Assembly: GCA_002402045.2 (NCBI GenBank)
Contig: NVUX02000007.1
Span: 1 to 45,908, forward strand
DNA from: Paracoccaceae bacterium
Lineage (GTDB): Bacteria; Pseudomonadota; Alphaproteobacteria; Rhodobacterales; Rhodobacteraceae
Reading direction: 5' to 3'
DNA: 45,908 nt
Shown piece by piece: positions 1-8,022 of the stretch. Within the stretch, counting starts at the first letter, position 1. Each line of letters opens with the position of its first letter. The position numbers were made by a program, and so were the translations under genes. Under the pieces are notes generated by a model. The model was not told where the DNA came from, searched no databases, and was given only the letters and a program-made list of their open reading frames with translations.

Positions 1-796
1 CGAAAGAATTCTATTAATCGGACGCAGTTATCCAGCGAGAGCAAAAAACTGCGCAAAGCCGTTCCCTTTCAGACCAAACTGTTTCTTGCGGATCATCTGA
101 GCCACCTCGATGCCTTCGAGTGTGGCTGCCGCCGAACTGAAGGATTTGAACCCGAGCATTGGGCGCGTTCGTCGTTTGATAAAACGGTGATCCTGCTCAA
201 TCATATTGTTTAGATATTTGGATCTTACGGTTGTAATCTTAGTCGGACAGCCAAAACGTTTGAGGATTTTGTTGACCTCTTTGATTCCAGCGCCGTTGGC
301 CCCGCTCTTGTCGATCACAATCCTCAAAGGGATTCCGCTGCTGGCCAGTGCCTTGGCGAAGAATAACGTCGCGGCCGCTGTGTTGCGTCGCTCAGACAGC
401 ATAAAATCAAGGGTTTTTCCGTCCCGATCAACGGCCCGATACAAATATATCCATTTGCCCCGAACCTTGATATAGGTCTCATCCATTCGCCAGGAAACAG
501 CGCTTGCTTTTTTCCGTTTGTGCGCCTCGATTGCAACCAACGGTGCGAATTTCACGACCCATCTGTTGAGCGTTGCATGATCAACGATGACACCGCGCTC
601 AGCCAATATCTCCTCTAGATCTCGCAATGAAACTGAATACCGAAGATAGAAATAAATCGCGTGAAGAATGATTGGCTTTGGGAAATGGCACCCTTTGAAC
701 GATATCATCATGAGTACCTATGTGACTGATTTGCAGATACATCATGTCGGCCAACGCCACTCATGGCAATCAAGTCAAAAAGTTTGCGACAGAACC
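1..796 (-). mobile_element. IS6-family insertion sequence, nearly complete
   Basis: The element carries an IS6-type DDE transposase on the minus strand and ends at 796 with the reverse complement of GGTTCTGTCGCAAA, the kind of terminal repeat typical of the family. Comparison with the remnant at 45712 shows that only about 27 bp of its other end are missing to the left of base 1, so the whole element is about 823 bp. The first 112 bases repeat at 45739-45850 with one mismatch (position 7, a against g), so at least two slightly different copies exist. It abuts the 3' end of the tctB gene with an 18-bp gap. Confidence 0.93.
28..711 (-). CDS. IS6-family DDE transposase
   Basis: This 227-residue protein has the usual IS6 size and layout. 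An N-terminal part (FKGCHFPK near residue 5, then LRDLEEILAERG at 30-40) carries the helix-turn-helix region. It is followed by the catalytic triad Asp77 (WRMDETYIKV), Asp134 (VIDKSGANG) and Glu172 (NNMIEQDHRFIKRR). All three acidic residues are present and the frame is open, so it should be active. IS6 elements transpose replicatively and form cointegrates, which fits the extra copies at the right end of the window. Confidence 0.95.
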   Translation of the reverse strand: MMISFKGCHFPKPIILHAIYFYLRYSVSLRDLEEILAERGVIVDHATLNRWVVKFAPLVAIEAHKRKKASAVSWRMDETYIKVRGKWIYLYRAVDRDGKTLDFMLSERRNTAAATLFFAKALASSGIPLRIVIDKSGANGAGIKEVNKILKRFGCPTKITTVRSKYLNNMIEQDHRFIKRRTRPMLGFKSFSSAAATLEGIEVAQMIRKKQFGLKGNGFAQFFALAG

Positions 797-814
797 ATTG
801 AGCTGGCCGACCCT

Positions 815-1279
815 TCAGAAGAACTTCTCAATCAGTAGCCCCTGAAATAGCGTCAAACCAAGAAGGCGCTCAAATATTCCATAGATCACAAACAAAGTAC
901 CCACCCCGGAAAATAGAGCATTCTTTGCCCCGTCGCGACAGCCAAAATAGATGTAGAGCGACACAGCAATCGGCCCACCGATCACAAACCCAACACTCAT
1001 TAACAAGGTTGTATAAATGCCGAGCCAAAGAAACATTTCCGCTTCTGTTTTTGCCGATTCGTCTTTGGGCTCTTCTTTTTCCGGTACGTCTACGACCTCT
1101 CTTACTGCTCTATTTCGCAAATCTATGACCACCTGAAATCCACATAATATTGCACCCGGAATACCGATGATATACGGCAGGAATGCCGCCTGAGAGGGCA
1201 ACCAAAGTGACAGCAGTAGAGCCGACGAAAATAGGCCAAACATCACCAGTGATGTTAGTACTTTTGTATCAAGTCTCAT
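815..1279 (-). CDS. tctB: TTT transporter small membrane subunit TctB
   Basis: A 154-residue hydrophobic protein with four likely membrane segments (about 8-25, 33-50, 83-105 and 120-145) and a charged loop KEEPKDES between the second and third, the usual TctB form. TctB is the poorly conserved small subunit of tripartite tricarboxylate transporters, which import organic acids using a periplasmic binding protein and ion coupling. The gene lies 4 bp after tctA in the same operon. The identification rests on size, hydrophobicity and position more than on sequence motifs. Confidence 0.82.
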   Translation of the reverse strand: MRLDTKVLTSLVMFGLFSSALLLSLWLPSQAAFLPYIIGIPGAILCGFQVVIDLRNRAVREVVDVPEKEEPKDESAKTEAEMFLWLGIYTTLLMSVGFVIGGPIAVSLYIYFGCRDGAKNALFSGVGTLFVIYGIFERLLGLTLFQGLLIEKFF

Positions 1280-1283
1280 TGTT

Positions 1284-2783
1284 TTATCCCTTCGGTTTCA
1301 CGCTTTTACGCTCGCGCCAGATATAAGTTGCGATGGTCAATATGATCAGTGCGATCAGAACCAGCGATAACGGACGCATAAAGAATGTAGGCCCCCAAAT
1401 TGCCAGCGCCTTGTTCAAAGAGCCCTCAGCGATAGGCCCAAGAACCAACCCGATCACAAATGGCGGCCGTGGCCAGCCATGCTTTTTGAGGAAGTACCCG
1501 ATCACGCCAATGCCTAGCAATAATAGTATATTTTCCCAAGCGGCCTCAGACAGATAAGCGCCCAAAAAGGCAAGTACCAGAACGAATGGGATCAGCAGGT
1601 TACCCCGCACATAAACCAGCAGCGAAAACGCTGGCGCCATGAGCAAGAACACAAAAACCGACAAAAAATTCGCCAAAGCGAGCGCCCAGATCAATGTCCA
1701 AACCAAATGCATACCGGTTAAGGCCATTTGCGGCCCCGGCTGAATGCCGAGCATTACAAAGGCACCAATCAGGATCGCCATGCCAGAGCTTCCGGGAACA
1801 CCAAAAAACAGGGTCGGCAGCAAGGCCCCCCCTTCCTTGGAATTATTAGCCGTTTCGGGCGCAATCACGCCGCGCACGTCGCCTTTACCAAAGTTTTCGG
1901 GGTTTTTGCAGGTTTGAACCGCATGACCATAACAGAGCCAAGACGCCGCATCGCCCCCAAGACCGGGAATGGCGCCAATCGCGGCCCCCATCACTGATGT
2001 ACGGAAAGTGAGCCAGGGGTTGCGGAATACATCTCCGATGCCCTGCAAAACCTGTTTCATATCATAGCGGGCCATTTTTTTATCCGATACCGTTGAAATA
2101 GAGCCACCTTTGACCCCCAAAGCTATCATTTCTGGAATAGCAAAAATGCCTAAAACAGCCGCTACGATACTAATCCCGTCCCATAGGAATAGTTGGTCAA
2201 AGGTGAAGCGCTGTGAGCCAGTTTGCGGGTCCAGCCCGATAAAGGAAACCATAAGCCCCAGCAGACCAACGGATATGCCTTTGGTTAGGCTTTTACCGGA
2301 GAGCATTGCTATAAAGGTGATTCCGAATAGGGCCAGCAGAAAGAACTCCGCAGGGCTAAAGGCAAGCACGACGGGCTTTAGAACCGGTAACATGGCCGCC
2401 AGAAAAAGCGCCCCGATAATACCACCAACACCGGATGCCCCAAGTGATGCGCCAAGCGCGCGCCCGGCCTCTCCCTTTTGCGCCATAGGATAGCCATCGA
2501 CAATTGTTGCGGCGTCCGGGCCGGTGCCTGGCACTCCAAACAAGATTGACGGAATAGACCCGCCCGTGTGTACAACTGCGTGCATCGCCAACAGAAAAAC
2601 CGCGCCTGGTATTGCGTCCATGCCAAACACAAAAGGAATCATAAGAACGATACCCAGCTTGCCGCCAAGCCCGGGAATCGCACCGAAAAACATTCCGATT
2701 GGGATCGCCAGCAGGATCAAACCCATGAGATATCCGGATGATAGTATTTCGAGCAACGGCCCAAATATTTCTTGAATATTCAT
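1284..2783 (-). CDS. tctA: TTT transporter large membrane subunit TctA
   Basis: A 499-residue polytopic protein with the TctA signature in both halves: PGLGGKLGIVLMIPF near the N-terminus and PGLGGDAASWLCYGHA near residue 275, followed by GVIAPETANNSKEGGALLPT and FGVPGSSGMAILIGAF. These glycine-rich repeats are the conserved transport core of the family. With tctB behind it and tctC at 5264 on the other strand, it completes one TTT set. A palindromic operator at 2919-2933 lies in the divergent promoter region upstream. The likely substrate is a di- or tricarboxylate, possibly an aromatic one given the neighbours. Confidence 0.95.
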   Translation of the reverse strand: MNIQEIFGPLLEILSSGYLMGLILLAIPIGMFFGAIPGLGGKLGIVLMIPFVFGMDAIPGAVFLLAMHAVVHTGGSIPSILFGVPGTGPDAATIVDGYPMAQKGEAGRALGASLGASGVGGIIGALFLAAMLPVLKPVVLAFSPAEFFLLALFGITFIAMLSGKSLTKGISVGLLGLMVSFIGLDPQTGSQRFTFDQLFLWDGISIVAAVLGIFAIPEMIALGVKGGSISTVSDKKMARYDMKQVLQGIGDVFRNPWLTFRTSVMGAAIGAIPGLGGDAASWLCYGHAVQTCKNPENFGKGDVRGVIAPETANNSKEGGALLPTLFFGVPGSSGMAILIGAFVMLGIQPGPQMALTGMHLVWTLIWALALANFLSVFVFLLMAPAFSLLVYVRGNLLIPFVLVLAFLGAYLSEAAWENILLLLGIGVIGYFLKKHGWPRPPFVIGLVLGPIAEGSLNKALAIWGPTFFMRPLSLVLIALIILTIATYIWRERKSVKPKG

Positions 2784-2918
2784 ATTTTACTGGCGGTTTT
2801 TCCGCCCCCCCTATTTTTCGAGCAGCCTAGCACTCGACTTTTTCGAGACGATTACACCCCGTTATTCCAATGATAGTTATAGGCGGCGGCCTATGTGTAA
2901 ACATATTATGGACCGTCG

Positions 2919-2933
2919 TTCCACATAACGGAA
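2919..2933. promoter_or_regulatory. Putative IclR operator 1 (tctAB / dehydrogenase)
   Basis: TTCCACATAACGGAA, a TTCC-N7-GGAA palindrome, lies between the divergent tctA and the dehydrogenase at 3021. It is nearly the reverse complement of the operator at 3903-3917 (TTCCGTTATGTGGAA against TTCCGTTATGCGGAA, one difference). The position suits control of both operons. Confidence 0.7.
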
Positions 2934-3020
2934 TTATGATTGCTGCGATGTTGCCCCCCAATTCGCAACAAGAGACGGTAAGAAAACTACGCAGAAGCAT
3001 TCAGAACACAGGAGATTATT

Positions 3021-3881
3021 ATGCACGTTGGATTTATTGGGGCTGGCGCAATGGGTGGGCTAATGGCGCAACACGTCGCGGACTCAGGCCATCAGGTTAT
3101 GGCGTTTGACACCGACACAGAAGCGCTGACTGCCGCGACCACCGGCCGCGTTACTGCCGCAGACAGCACCAAAAATCTGGCGTGTAATTCTGATATAATT
3201 CTTATCATGGTGGCCTCAGACAATCAAAGCCGCGCCGTTGTGAAAAATATACTCGAGAGTGAATGCAGGCCCGGAATGACAATTGTTGTGACCGCAACCA
3301 ACCATCCCGATACAATGAAAGAGTTGGCGAATATTTGCGAAAGGCGCAGCATAGGTTTTGTGGATGCCCCGGTTTGCTATGGCATGCAAGGCGCGAAACA
3401 GGGCAATCTGGTATCGCTTTGCGGAGGTAGCAAATCTGATGTCGATCATGTCCGACCAATTTTGATGTGCTATAGCCGTAGCGTTGAGCATGTCGGAGAT
3501 ATCGGCGCTGGCCAAGTTGCCAAAACCTGCAACAACATGATGCACTGGGCCGCCTGTGTCGCAAATTTTGAAACATTAGCGCTGGCAAAGTCCTACGGAC
3601 TTGACGCGCAGAAAATGCGGGAAACCCTGCTAAAATGCCCGGCGCGCAACACCACCCTGGAGCGGTGGGACACCTCGCGCTTTACGTGGCACGAAAAAGA
3701 TATGGATGTTGCGCTAGGCCTCTCGCAGGAGGTTGGGCTTAGCCTGCCGTTTTTCGGGCAAGTTGACCAACTAATGAAACGCCTCACTCCAGATCAAGTG
3801 CGCCGCCTTCTATACGAAGACAGCACCGATTATCTGGGCCAAACCGTTCGCGCTCAACCCTCTGACCCGGTAATTGGATGA
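3021..3881 (+). CDS. NAD(P)-dependent beta-hydroxyacid dehydrogenase (HIBADH family)
   Basis: A 286-residue protein starting after a good AGGAG site. The N-terminus MHVGFIGAGAMGG is the Rossmann dinucleotide loop, and GAGQVAKTCNNMM near residue 172 holds the conserved catalytic lysine and the following NN pair of 3-hydroxyisobutyrate/tartronate semialdehyde dehydrogenases. The substrate loop, normally DAPVSGG, reads DAPVCYGMQGA here, so the substrate probably differs from the classical family members. It is first in an operon with two cupins and tctC, under its own operator. A role in oxidising or reducing a hydroxyacid intermediate is inferred. Confidence 0.85.
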   Translation: MHVGFIGAGAMGGLMAQHVADSGHQVMAFDTDTEALTAATTGRVTAADSTKNLACNSDIILIMVASDNQSRAVVKNILESECRPGMTIVVTATNHPDTMKELANICERRSIGFVDAPVCYGMQGAKQGNLVSLCGGSKSDVDHVRPILMCYSRSVEHVGDIGAGQVAKTCNNMMHWAACVANFETLALAKSYGLDAQKMRETLLKCPARNTTLERWDTSRFTWHEKDMDVALGLSQEVGLSLPFFGQVDQLMKRLTPDQVRRLLYEDSTDYLGQTVRAQPSDPVIG

Positions 3882-3902
3882 CGACAACCAAATCAATGCA
3901 TT

Positions 3903-3917
3903 TTCCGTTATGCGGAA
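3903..3917. promoter_or_regulatory. Putative IclR operator 2 (small cupin pair)
   Basis: TTCCGTTATGCGGAA is a strong match to the island-wide palindrome, 76 bp upstream of the cupin start at 3993. It lies just after the dehydrogenase stop codon, which suggests a second promoter inside the operon. Confidence 0.72.
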
Positions 3918-3992
3918 CAACGTGCCGTTGACGGGAACGCCAAGCGCCCCCTATCCTCGTTACATCATACAGTTTTTGTAACGGAGGAACCC

Positions 3993-4574
3993 ATGACAAA
4001 AGACAAATCTACCGAAGCTGGTGTCGGCCACAATAGCGAAGCCGGCGTCGATAAAGTGGTATGGGAGCGCTGGACCCGCAAACGGACTTTTGTTCGCGCG
4101 CTGGAAGGCAACTACAGCGAGATGAAGAAAGATCTCTACGATCAACCACGCGTATTCAAAACCAGTGAAATGAAGTGGAAGGGCGGCCCGCATAACTTTG
4201 GCAAAAAGGTTATCAACCCGCAAGCTAACCGGGTGGCGCAATCCATCGAGGCGCATGTAGATGCATTTGCCCCGCACGGCTATGGCCAAATTCACGGGCA
4301 CATGAACTCGGCCGTGTTTTTCATTCTCAAAGGCAAAGGCCATGATATCCATGATGGCCGCCGCATTGATTGGGAAGCCGGCGACGCGCTAATCGTTGAA
4401 AATGGCTGCGTTCACCAGCATTTGAATGATTCTGACGACGAAACCTTCGTGCTCGTTCTTAAGGCAAAACCGCTGTTCCTGTTCATGCACATGGTGTTTC
4501 AGGAAATGGTCGAATTTCCGCCGACCGAGCCTGTTCCTGGCCACGAAGATTATCAACCGCCCAGCAGCCTCTGA
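3993..4574 (+). CDS. Small cupin, three-histidine type (pair 1, gene 1)
   Basis: A 193-residue single-cupin protein with a clear GGAGG ribosome site. Motif 1 reads GQIHGHMNSAVFFILKGKG: His101 and His103 are present, but the canonical Glu position is Ala107. Motif 2 reads ENGCVHQHLN with His141. This His-x-His plus His set without Glu resembles the 3-His iron sites known from cysteine and gentisate dioxygenases. The protein is clearly paralogous to the cupin at 27253 and resembles the C-terminal domain of the bicupins at 11326 and 33045. It is followed by the second cupin of the pair at 4610. Oxygenase or isomerase activity is inferred; the substrate is unknown. Confidence 0.85.
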   Translation: MTKDKSTEAGVGHNSEAGVDKVVWERWTRKRTFVRALEGNYSEMKKDLYDQPRVFKTSEMKWKGGPHNFGKKVINPQANRVAQSIEAHVDAFAPHGYGQIHGHMNSAVFFILKGKGHDIHDGRRIDWEAGDALIVENGCVHQHLNDSDDETFVLVLKAKPLFLFMHMVFQEMVEFPPTEPVPGHEDYQPPSSL

Positions 4575-4609
4575 ACCGCCGGGCCTTGACAATCAGAATT
4601 GGAGAAAAA

Positions 4610-5203
4610 ATGAATCCGACTACTTTTGCAGATACGATCGAGCGCCAACGCGCAAAAAAGGGTGCGCCCGAGGTCTCTTTTTACAAAGACTCGCTGGTGG
4701 CCAGCCAACAGTTCCGCAAGGAATATGACGAGCGTCTAAACGTTGTTAAACACAGCGAAATGCCTTTGGAGCGCTCTGCCGACGGCTTGATCAAGCACAT
4801 CATCAATGAACGCATGAACACCAAAGAGTGCTGCATCGATGTTTATATGCAGTTCATCGAAGCCCAAAAAGCCAGTGGCACCAGCCGCCACCTGACAGAA
4901 GAGATCGCTTTTGTGATCGAAGGCACCGGCTATGACCACCATTACGATGTGCACTTTGAATGCAAAACTGCGTTTGAATGGACATGGGATACCACGCCGA
5001 AAAAATACGAATGGGGCCCGGGAGACTTCATTTATGTGCCGCCATATGTAGCGCACAAAAGGTTTAACACCTCAGATATCGAAGCGCGGTTAGTGGTGTG
5101 TAACAGCCGCATAATCAAAGCCATTGGCCTTGATTGGTTTGACCAGCTAGAGCCCGCCGAGGGTTTTGAAGATGTTTGGGTCCCCCCAAAAGACGAAGCT
5201 TAA
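4610..5203 (+). CDS. Small cupin, glutamate type (pair 1, gene 2)
   Basis: The start at 4610 is chosen for its GGAG site; it gives 197 residues. Motif 1 reads TSRHLTEEIAFVIEGTG: the first histidine of HxH is replaced by Ser92, His94 and Glu98 remain, and motif 2 (PPYVAHKRFN) keeps His149. Its paralog at 26652 has the full set (HRH, Glu, His), so this copy has lost one metal ligand. It resembles the N-terminal domain of the bicupins. It probably forms a hetero-oligomer with the cupin at 3993, with this subunit possibly structural. That is inference from motif pattern and gene pairing. Confidence 0.82.
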   Translation: MNPTTFADTIERQRAKKGAPEVSFYKDSLVASQQFRKEYDERLNVVKHSEMPLERSADGLIKHIINERMNTKECCIDVYMQFIEAQKASGTSRHLTEEIAFVIEGTGYDHHYDVHFECKTAFEWTWDTTPKKYEWGPGDFIYVPPYVAHKRFNTSDIEARLVVCNSRIIKAIGLDWFDQLEPAEGFEDVWVPPKDEA

Positions 5204-5210
5204 ACTACGT

Positions 5211-5240
5211 AAAACGGCAACGCATATCTGCGTTGCCGTT
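5211..5240 (+). terminator. Rho-independent terminator between cupin pair and tctC
   Basis: AACGGCAACGCA, a TATC loop and TGCGTTGCCGTT form a strong stem followed by a run of T residues. It lies between the cupin at 4610 and tctC at 5264, so it probably attenuates read-through and lets tctC be expressed at a different level. Confidence 0.8.
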
Positions 5241-5263
5241 TTTTTATCAACATGGAGGAATAA

Positions 5264-6469
5264 ATGAAAAAGGTACTACTTACCGCGGCAGCAACGATCT
5301 GCTTTGGCCTACCCGCAATGGCCGATGGCTATTACGAAGGCAAAACCATCAAATATATAATCGCAACCAACCCGGGCGGCAACTATGACGCTTATGGCCG
5401 CCTCGTTGGCCAGTTTCTGGCCGAAGAGCTCGGTGCAGATAACGTATTGTTTGTTAACTTGCCAGGAGCCGGGCATATCATTGGGGCCAACACCCTTGCG
5501 GCATCCAAGCCCGATGGCCTGACCATCGGCACCTTTAATACCGGTCTGATATATTCGCAAATTTTGCAGCGTCAAGGTATGAACTTTAGCCTGAATGATC
5601 TTAGCTGGGTTGGCAAAGCCGCCGCCGATGCGCGCGCCTTTGTGGTGAGCAACGATAGCGGAATCGGAACCTTTGAAGACCTTCAGGCTGTCACTGAACC
5701 GGTGCTTTTTGCCGCGTCGGGGGTTGGTTCTGCCTCAAACACCGAAACACGTATGCTTATCGACGGGCTTGATCTTAACATTACAATGATTCCCGGATAT
5801 GGCGGCAATGAAGGCGAAATGGCGATGCTGCGCGGCGAAGTGGTTGGCATGCTCGGCTCAGTTGGCTCTATGCAGCCTTTTGTTGATACCGATAATGGGC
5901 ATTTCATCGCCACAATCGGGGGGGACGCACAGCCACAAATGATCGACTTTGCAACAACCGACAAAGCCAGAACAATCGTAAACCTGATTGATGCGATGTC
6001 CAACATGGGCCGCCTTACGGCAGCACCCGCCGGTGTGGACCCCGCCGTGCTCGACGAGCTCCGCGATGGTTATATGGCCGTAATGACCAACCCTGAGTTC
6101 CTCGAAACGGCTGAACGGCTTGGCCTGTCGATTGATCCGGCGCGCGGCGATATCGTGGCGGCCAGCGTGTCCGCGGCTTTGCAGCAAAGCCCTGAAACCA
6201 TTGAGATAATTGCAACAGCGGTTGATGTTGAAATTCCGACCATCCACTCGACAAGCCCGATTGTCTCGCTGGACGACTCACATAAATGGATCGAGTTCAC
6301 GGCTGGTGGTACGGTTGTTAAAGCCAAAATATCAGGCTCGCGCACGGTCATTACCATTGATGGCGCAGGAGCTGATCGTGACCAACTTGAAGTGGGTATG
6401 GATTGCGAGATCGAGTTTGATCCGAATCACGAAGACAACGAACCTAAAGTGATGGATTGTAGTCAGTAG
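5264..6469 (+). CDS. tctC: TTT periplasmic solute-binding protein TctC, with C-terminal extension
   Basis: A 401-residue protein with a Sec signal peptide (MKKVLLTAAATICFGLPAMA) and a GGAGG site. The mature part has the TctC pattern: IIATNPGGNYDAYGRLVG, then NLPGAGHIIGANTLAASKPDG, which in this family contacts the carboxylates of the ligand. Usual TctC proteins have about 310-330 residues. Here roughly 75 extra C-terminal residues follow the normal end (from about residue 327), rich in beta-strand-forming and acidic residues with two cysteines. The gene is separated from the cupins by a terminator and probably serves the divergent tctAB. Confidence 0.9.
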   Translation: MKKVLLTAAATICFGLPAMADGYYEGKTIKYIIATNPGGNYDAYGRLVGQFLAEELGADNVLFVNLPGAGHIIGANTLAASKPDGLTIGTFNTGLIYSQILQRQGMNFSLNDLSWVGKAAADARAFVVSNDSGIGTFEDLQAVTEPVLFAASGVGSASNTETRMLIDGLDLNITMIPGYGGNEGEMAMLRGEVVGMLGSVGSMQPFVDTDNGHFIATIGGDAQPQMIDFATTDKARTIVNLIDAMSNMGRLTAAPAGVDPAVLDELRDGYMAVMTNPEFLETAERLGLSIDPARGDIVAASVSAALQQSPETIEIIATAVDVEIPTIHSTSPIVSLDDSHKWIEFTAGGTVVKAKISGSRTVITIDGAGADRDQLEVGMDCEIEFDPNHEDNEPKVMDCSQ

Positions 6470-6491
6470 CCTTACGATTAATCGCATACTT

Positions 6492-6519
6492 AAACGGGCG
6501 CAATAATGGCGCCTGTTTT
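6492..6519. terminator. Putative bidirectional terminator
   Basis: An imperfect stem, AACGGGCGC with loop AATAAT and GGCGCCTGTT followed by TTTC, lies between the convergent tctC (+) and permease (-) genes. It could stop transcription from both sides. Confidence 0.55.
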
Positions 6520-6527
6520 CTTGCCCA

Positions 6528-7013
6528 CTAGGTCGCGAAAATGGCCAAAAGCCCTGCGACAAACGGCAATGCCATCGCCGACATCACCCTAATTCGCAGA
6601 AACAAAAGCCCCAATAGCGGGATCTCAAAAATGAAAATTCGGTGCATCGCAAAGATGCTCCATGAGGTAATAAACGCAATTACCGCGGCATCAGACGCCC
6701 CTGCCCCGGAAAACACTGCCGCGATAGAAAACGTAACGACCGGCCCCGCCGGAATGATAAGCCCGACCAATACCGCCAGCGGAATGGCAACCAAGCCAGC
6801 ACCATCACCCAGCATGCGCGAAATCGGCTCACTCGGTAGAATTTCGGCAATAAAACCCGCGGCAACAAGCGCGCATATCATTCTGGGCACTAGCACCGCA
6901 AATTGCTCAATCGCGCGCTTGAATGCAGGCGCGAAGTCTTGGCCGCCACGACGAATGGCAATGCCTGTTAACAGGGCAAGGATTACCAACAATACAGCAA
7001 GTCCAATGCTCAT
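6528..7013 (-). CDS. Half-size permease, second of a pair (DUF318-like)
   Basis: A 161-residue integral membrane protein with four to five hydrophobic segments. It contains the motif PAGPVVTFSIAAVF and, further on, FITSWSIFAMHRIFIFEIPLLG. The partner gene at 7010 has the matching FTPGGPSSAYALLAVL and YITSWSILGMQRILIWDVPFMG, so the two are related halves that overlap by 4 bp and probably make one transporter. The pattern is reminiscent of the DUF318/UPF0718 permeases; I cannot name a substrate. It is the last gene of the minus-strand operon starting at 12441. Confidence 0.7.
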   Translation of the reverse strand: MSIGLAVLLVILALLTGIAIRRGGQDFAPAFKRAIEQFAVLVPRMICALVAAGFIAEILPSEPISRMLGDGAGLVAIPLAVLVGLIIPAGPVVTFSIAAVFSGAGASDAAVIAFITSWSIFAMHRIFIFEIPLLGLLFLRIRVMSAMALPFVAGLLAIFAT

Positions 7014-7603
7014 GATTTGCCACTTTCAGCATGTTTTTTCAAATCCCAATTGAATTTTCGGCACAACACCCGTGCAATCAGCCCCGCAATTATTGGCAAT
7101 GGTATGCTGACTAAAAACCGAAATGATGCAAACTCGTACCCCATAAACGGTACATCCCAAATGAGAATCCGCTGCATTCCAAGTATCGACCAAGAGGTGA
7201 TATAGGCGATCAACGCACCGATATCCGCGCCGCCAGTGGTTAAAACTGCCAGCAATGCATATGCTGAAGACGGTCCGCCAGGTGTAAAAGCGCCGGCTAC
7301 AAGCGCTATTAAAATACCTCGCAAGCCCGAATTACTGCCGACCAAGGCGGAAATTTTATCGCGCGGCATCATCACCCAGATCAGTGCCGCAATGGACAAT
7401 GCCACCAATATCCGCACAACCATTTTGCGGATCAGGTCCCAATCAGCAATCAGCGCATTGGTGAATTTGGCCTGTCCGGAAATGACATAACACAAAGCGG
7501 CCATAGCAACGGCAAACGCCAAAAATCCCCAAAACCCCTTGCCAAAAGCCGTTTTCAGGATCGTGCTTCGCCATTCAGCGTCTTTGAGGAATGAATAATC
7601 CAT
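7010..7603 (-). CDS. Half-size permease, first of a pair (DUF318-like)
   Basis: A 197-residue membrane protein with about five hydrophobic helices. Its conserved block ALVAGAFTPGGPSSAYALLA followed by TGGADIGALIAYITSWSILG mirrors the partner gene at 6528, which points to a two-subunit permease. The start has no clear ribosome site and lies 16 bp after the preceding gene, so translation may be coupled. The operon also carries a Ni/Co-type transporter and a Rieske oxygenase, so the cargo could be a metal or an aromatic acid. This is undecided. Confidence 0.7.
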   Translation of the reverse strand: MDYSFLKDAEWRSTILKTAFGKGFWGFLAFAVAMAALCYVISGQAKFTNALIADWDLIRKMVVRILVALSIAALIWVMMPRDKISALVGSNSGLRGILIALVAGAFTPGGPSSAYALLAVLTTGGADIGALIAYITSWSILGMQRILIWDVPFMGYEFASFRFLVSIPLPIIAGLIARVLCRKFNWDLKKHAESGKS

Positions 7604-7619
7604 CTATGCGCAACGCGGC

Positions 7620-8021
7620 TTAATGGTGGTGCCCCGCCTGCGACTGGCCGTAAGTATTTGCCAATTGTGCAGTTTCTGCGTGGCCCGCGCTCATTGCGTC
7701 AATCACGGAGCGAAACAGGTCGGCGTCGGGTGGGAGCTGCCCAGCAATGAAGCCGGCCAAGCGCGCCAGCGCAATCGCGTGCGACGCAATTGAATCAACA
7801 ACTTCGTCTTCGTCGGCATTGGCAACAGCAGACAACGTAAGCTCAAGATTTTCATGAAAGACGGCATCCATTAGCTCAGAGCGCCCTGCGGAAGTGCTTA
7901 AATCCTGCTCGCGTGGTTTTGGTTTGCTGCCCCCATTTGCGCCCAGCATGCCGGCCAAAATACTAAATCTTTCCAGTATTTCGTTATTCACTTCCAAGTT
8001 TTCGTCTATTTCACCACACAT
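7620..8021 (-). CDS. Conserved-looking hypothetical protein with C-terminal HHH
   Basis: A 133-residue soluble, acidic, mostly helical protein that I do not recognise. Its N-terminus begins MCGEID and its C-terminus ends QAGHHH, a possible metal-binding tail. The region from about residue 60 to 120 is rich in Ala, His and Asp. It is packed between the class II aldolase-like gene (1-bp gap) and the permease pair. In an operon with a Ni/Co-type transporter a metal-handling role is conceivable, but nothing in the sequence proves it. Confidence 0.6.
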   Translation of the reverse strand: MCGEIDENLEVNNEILERFSILAGMLGANGGSKPKPREQDLSTSAGRSELMDAVFHENLELTLSAVANADEDEVVDSIASHAIALARLAGFIAGQLPPDADLFRSVIDAMSAGHAETAQLANTYGQSQAGHHH

Positions 8022-8022
8022 A

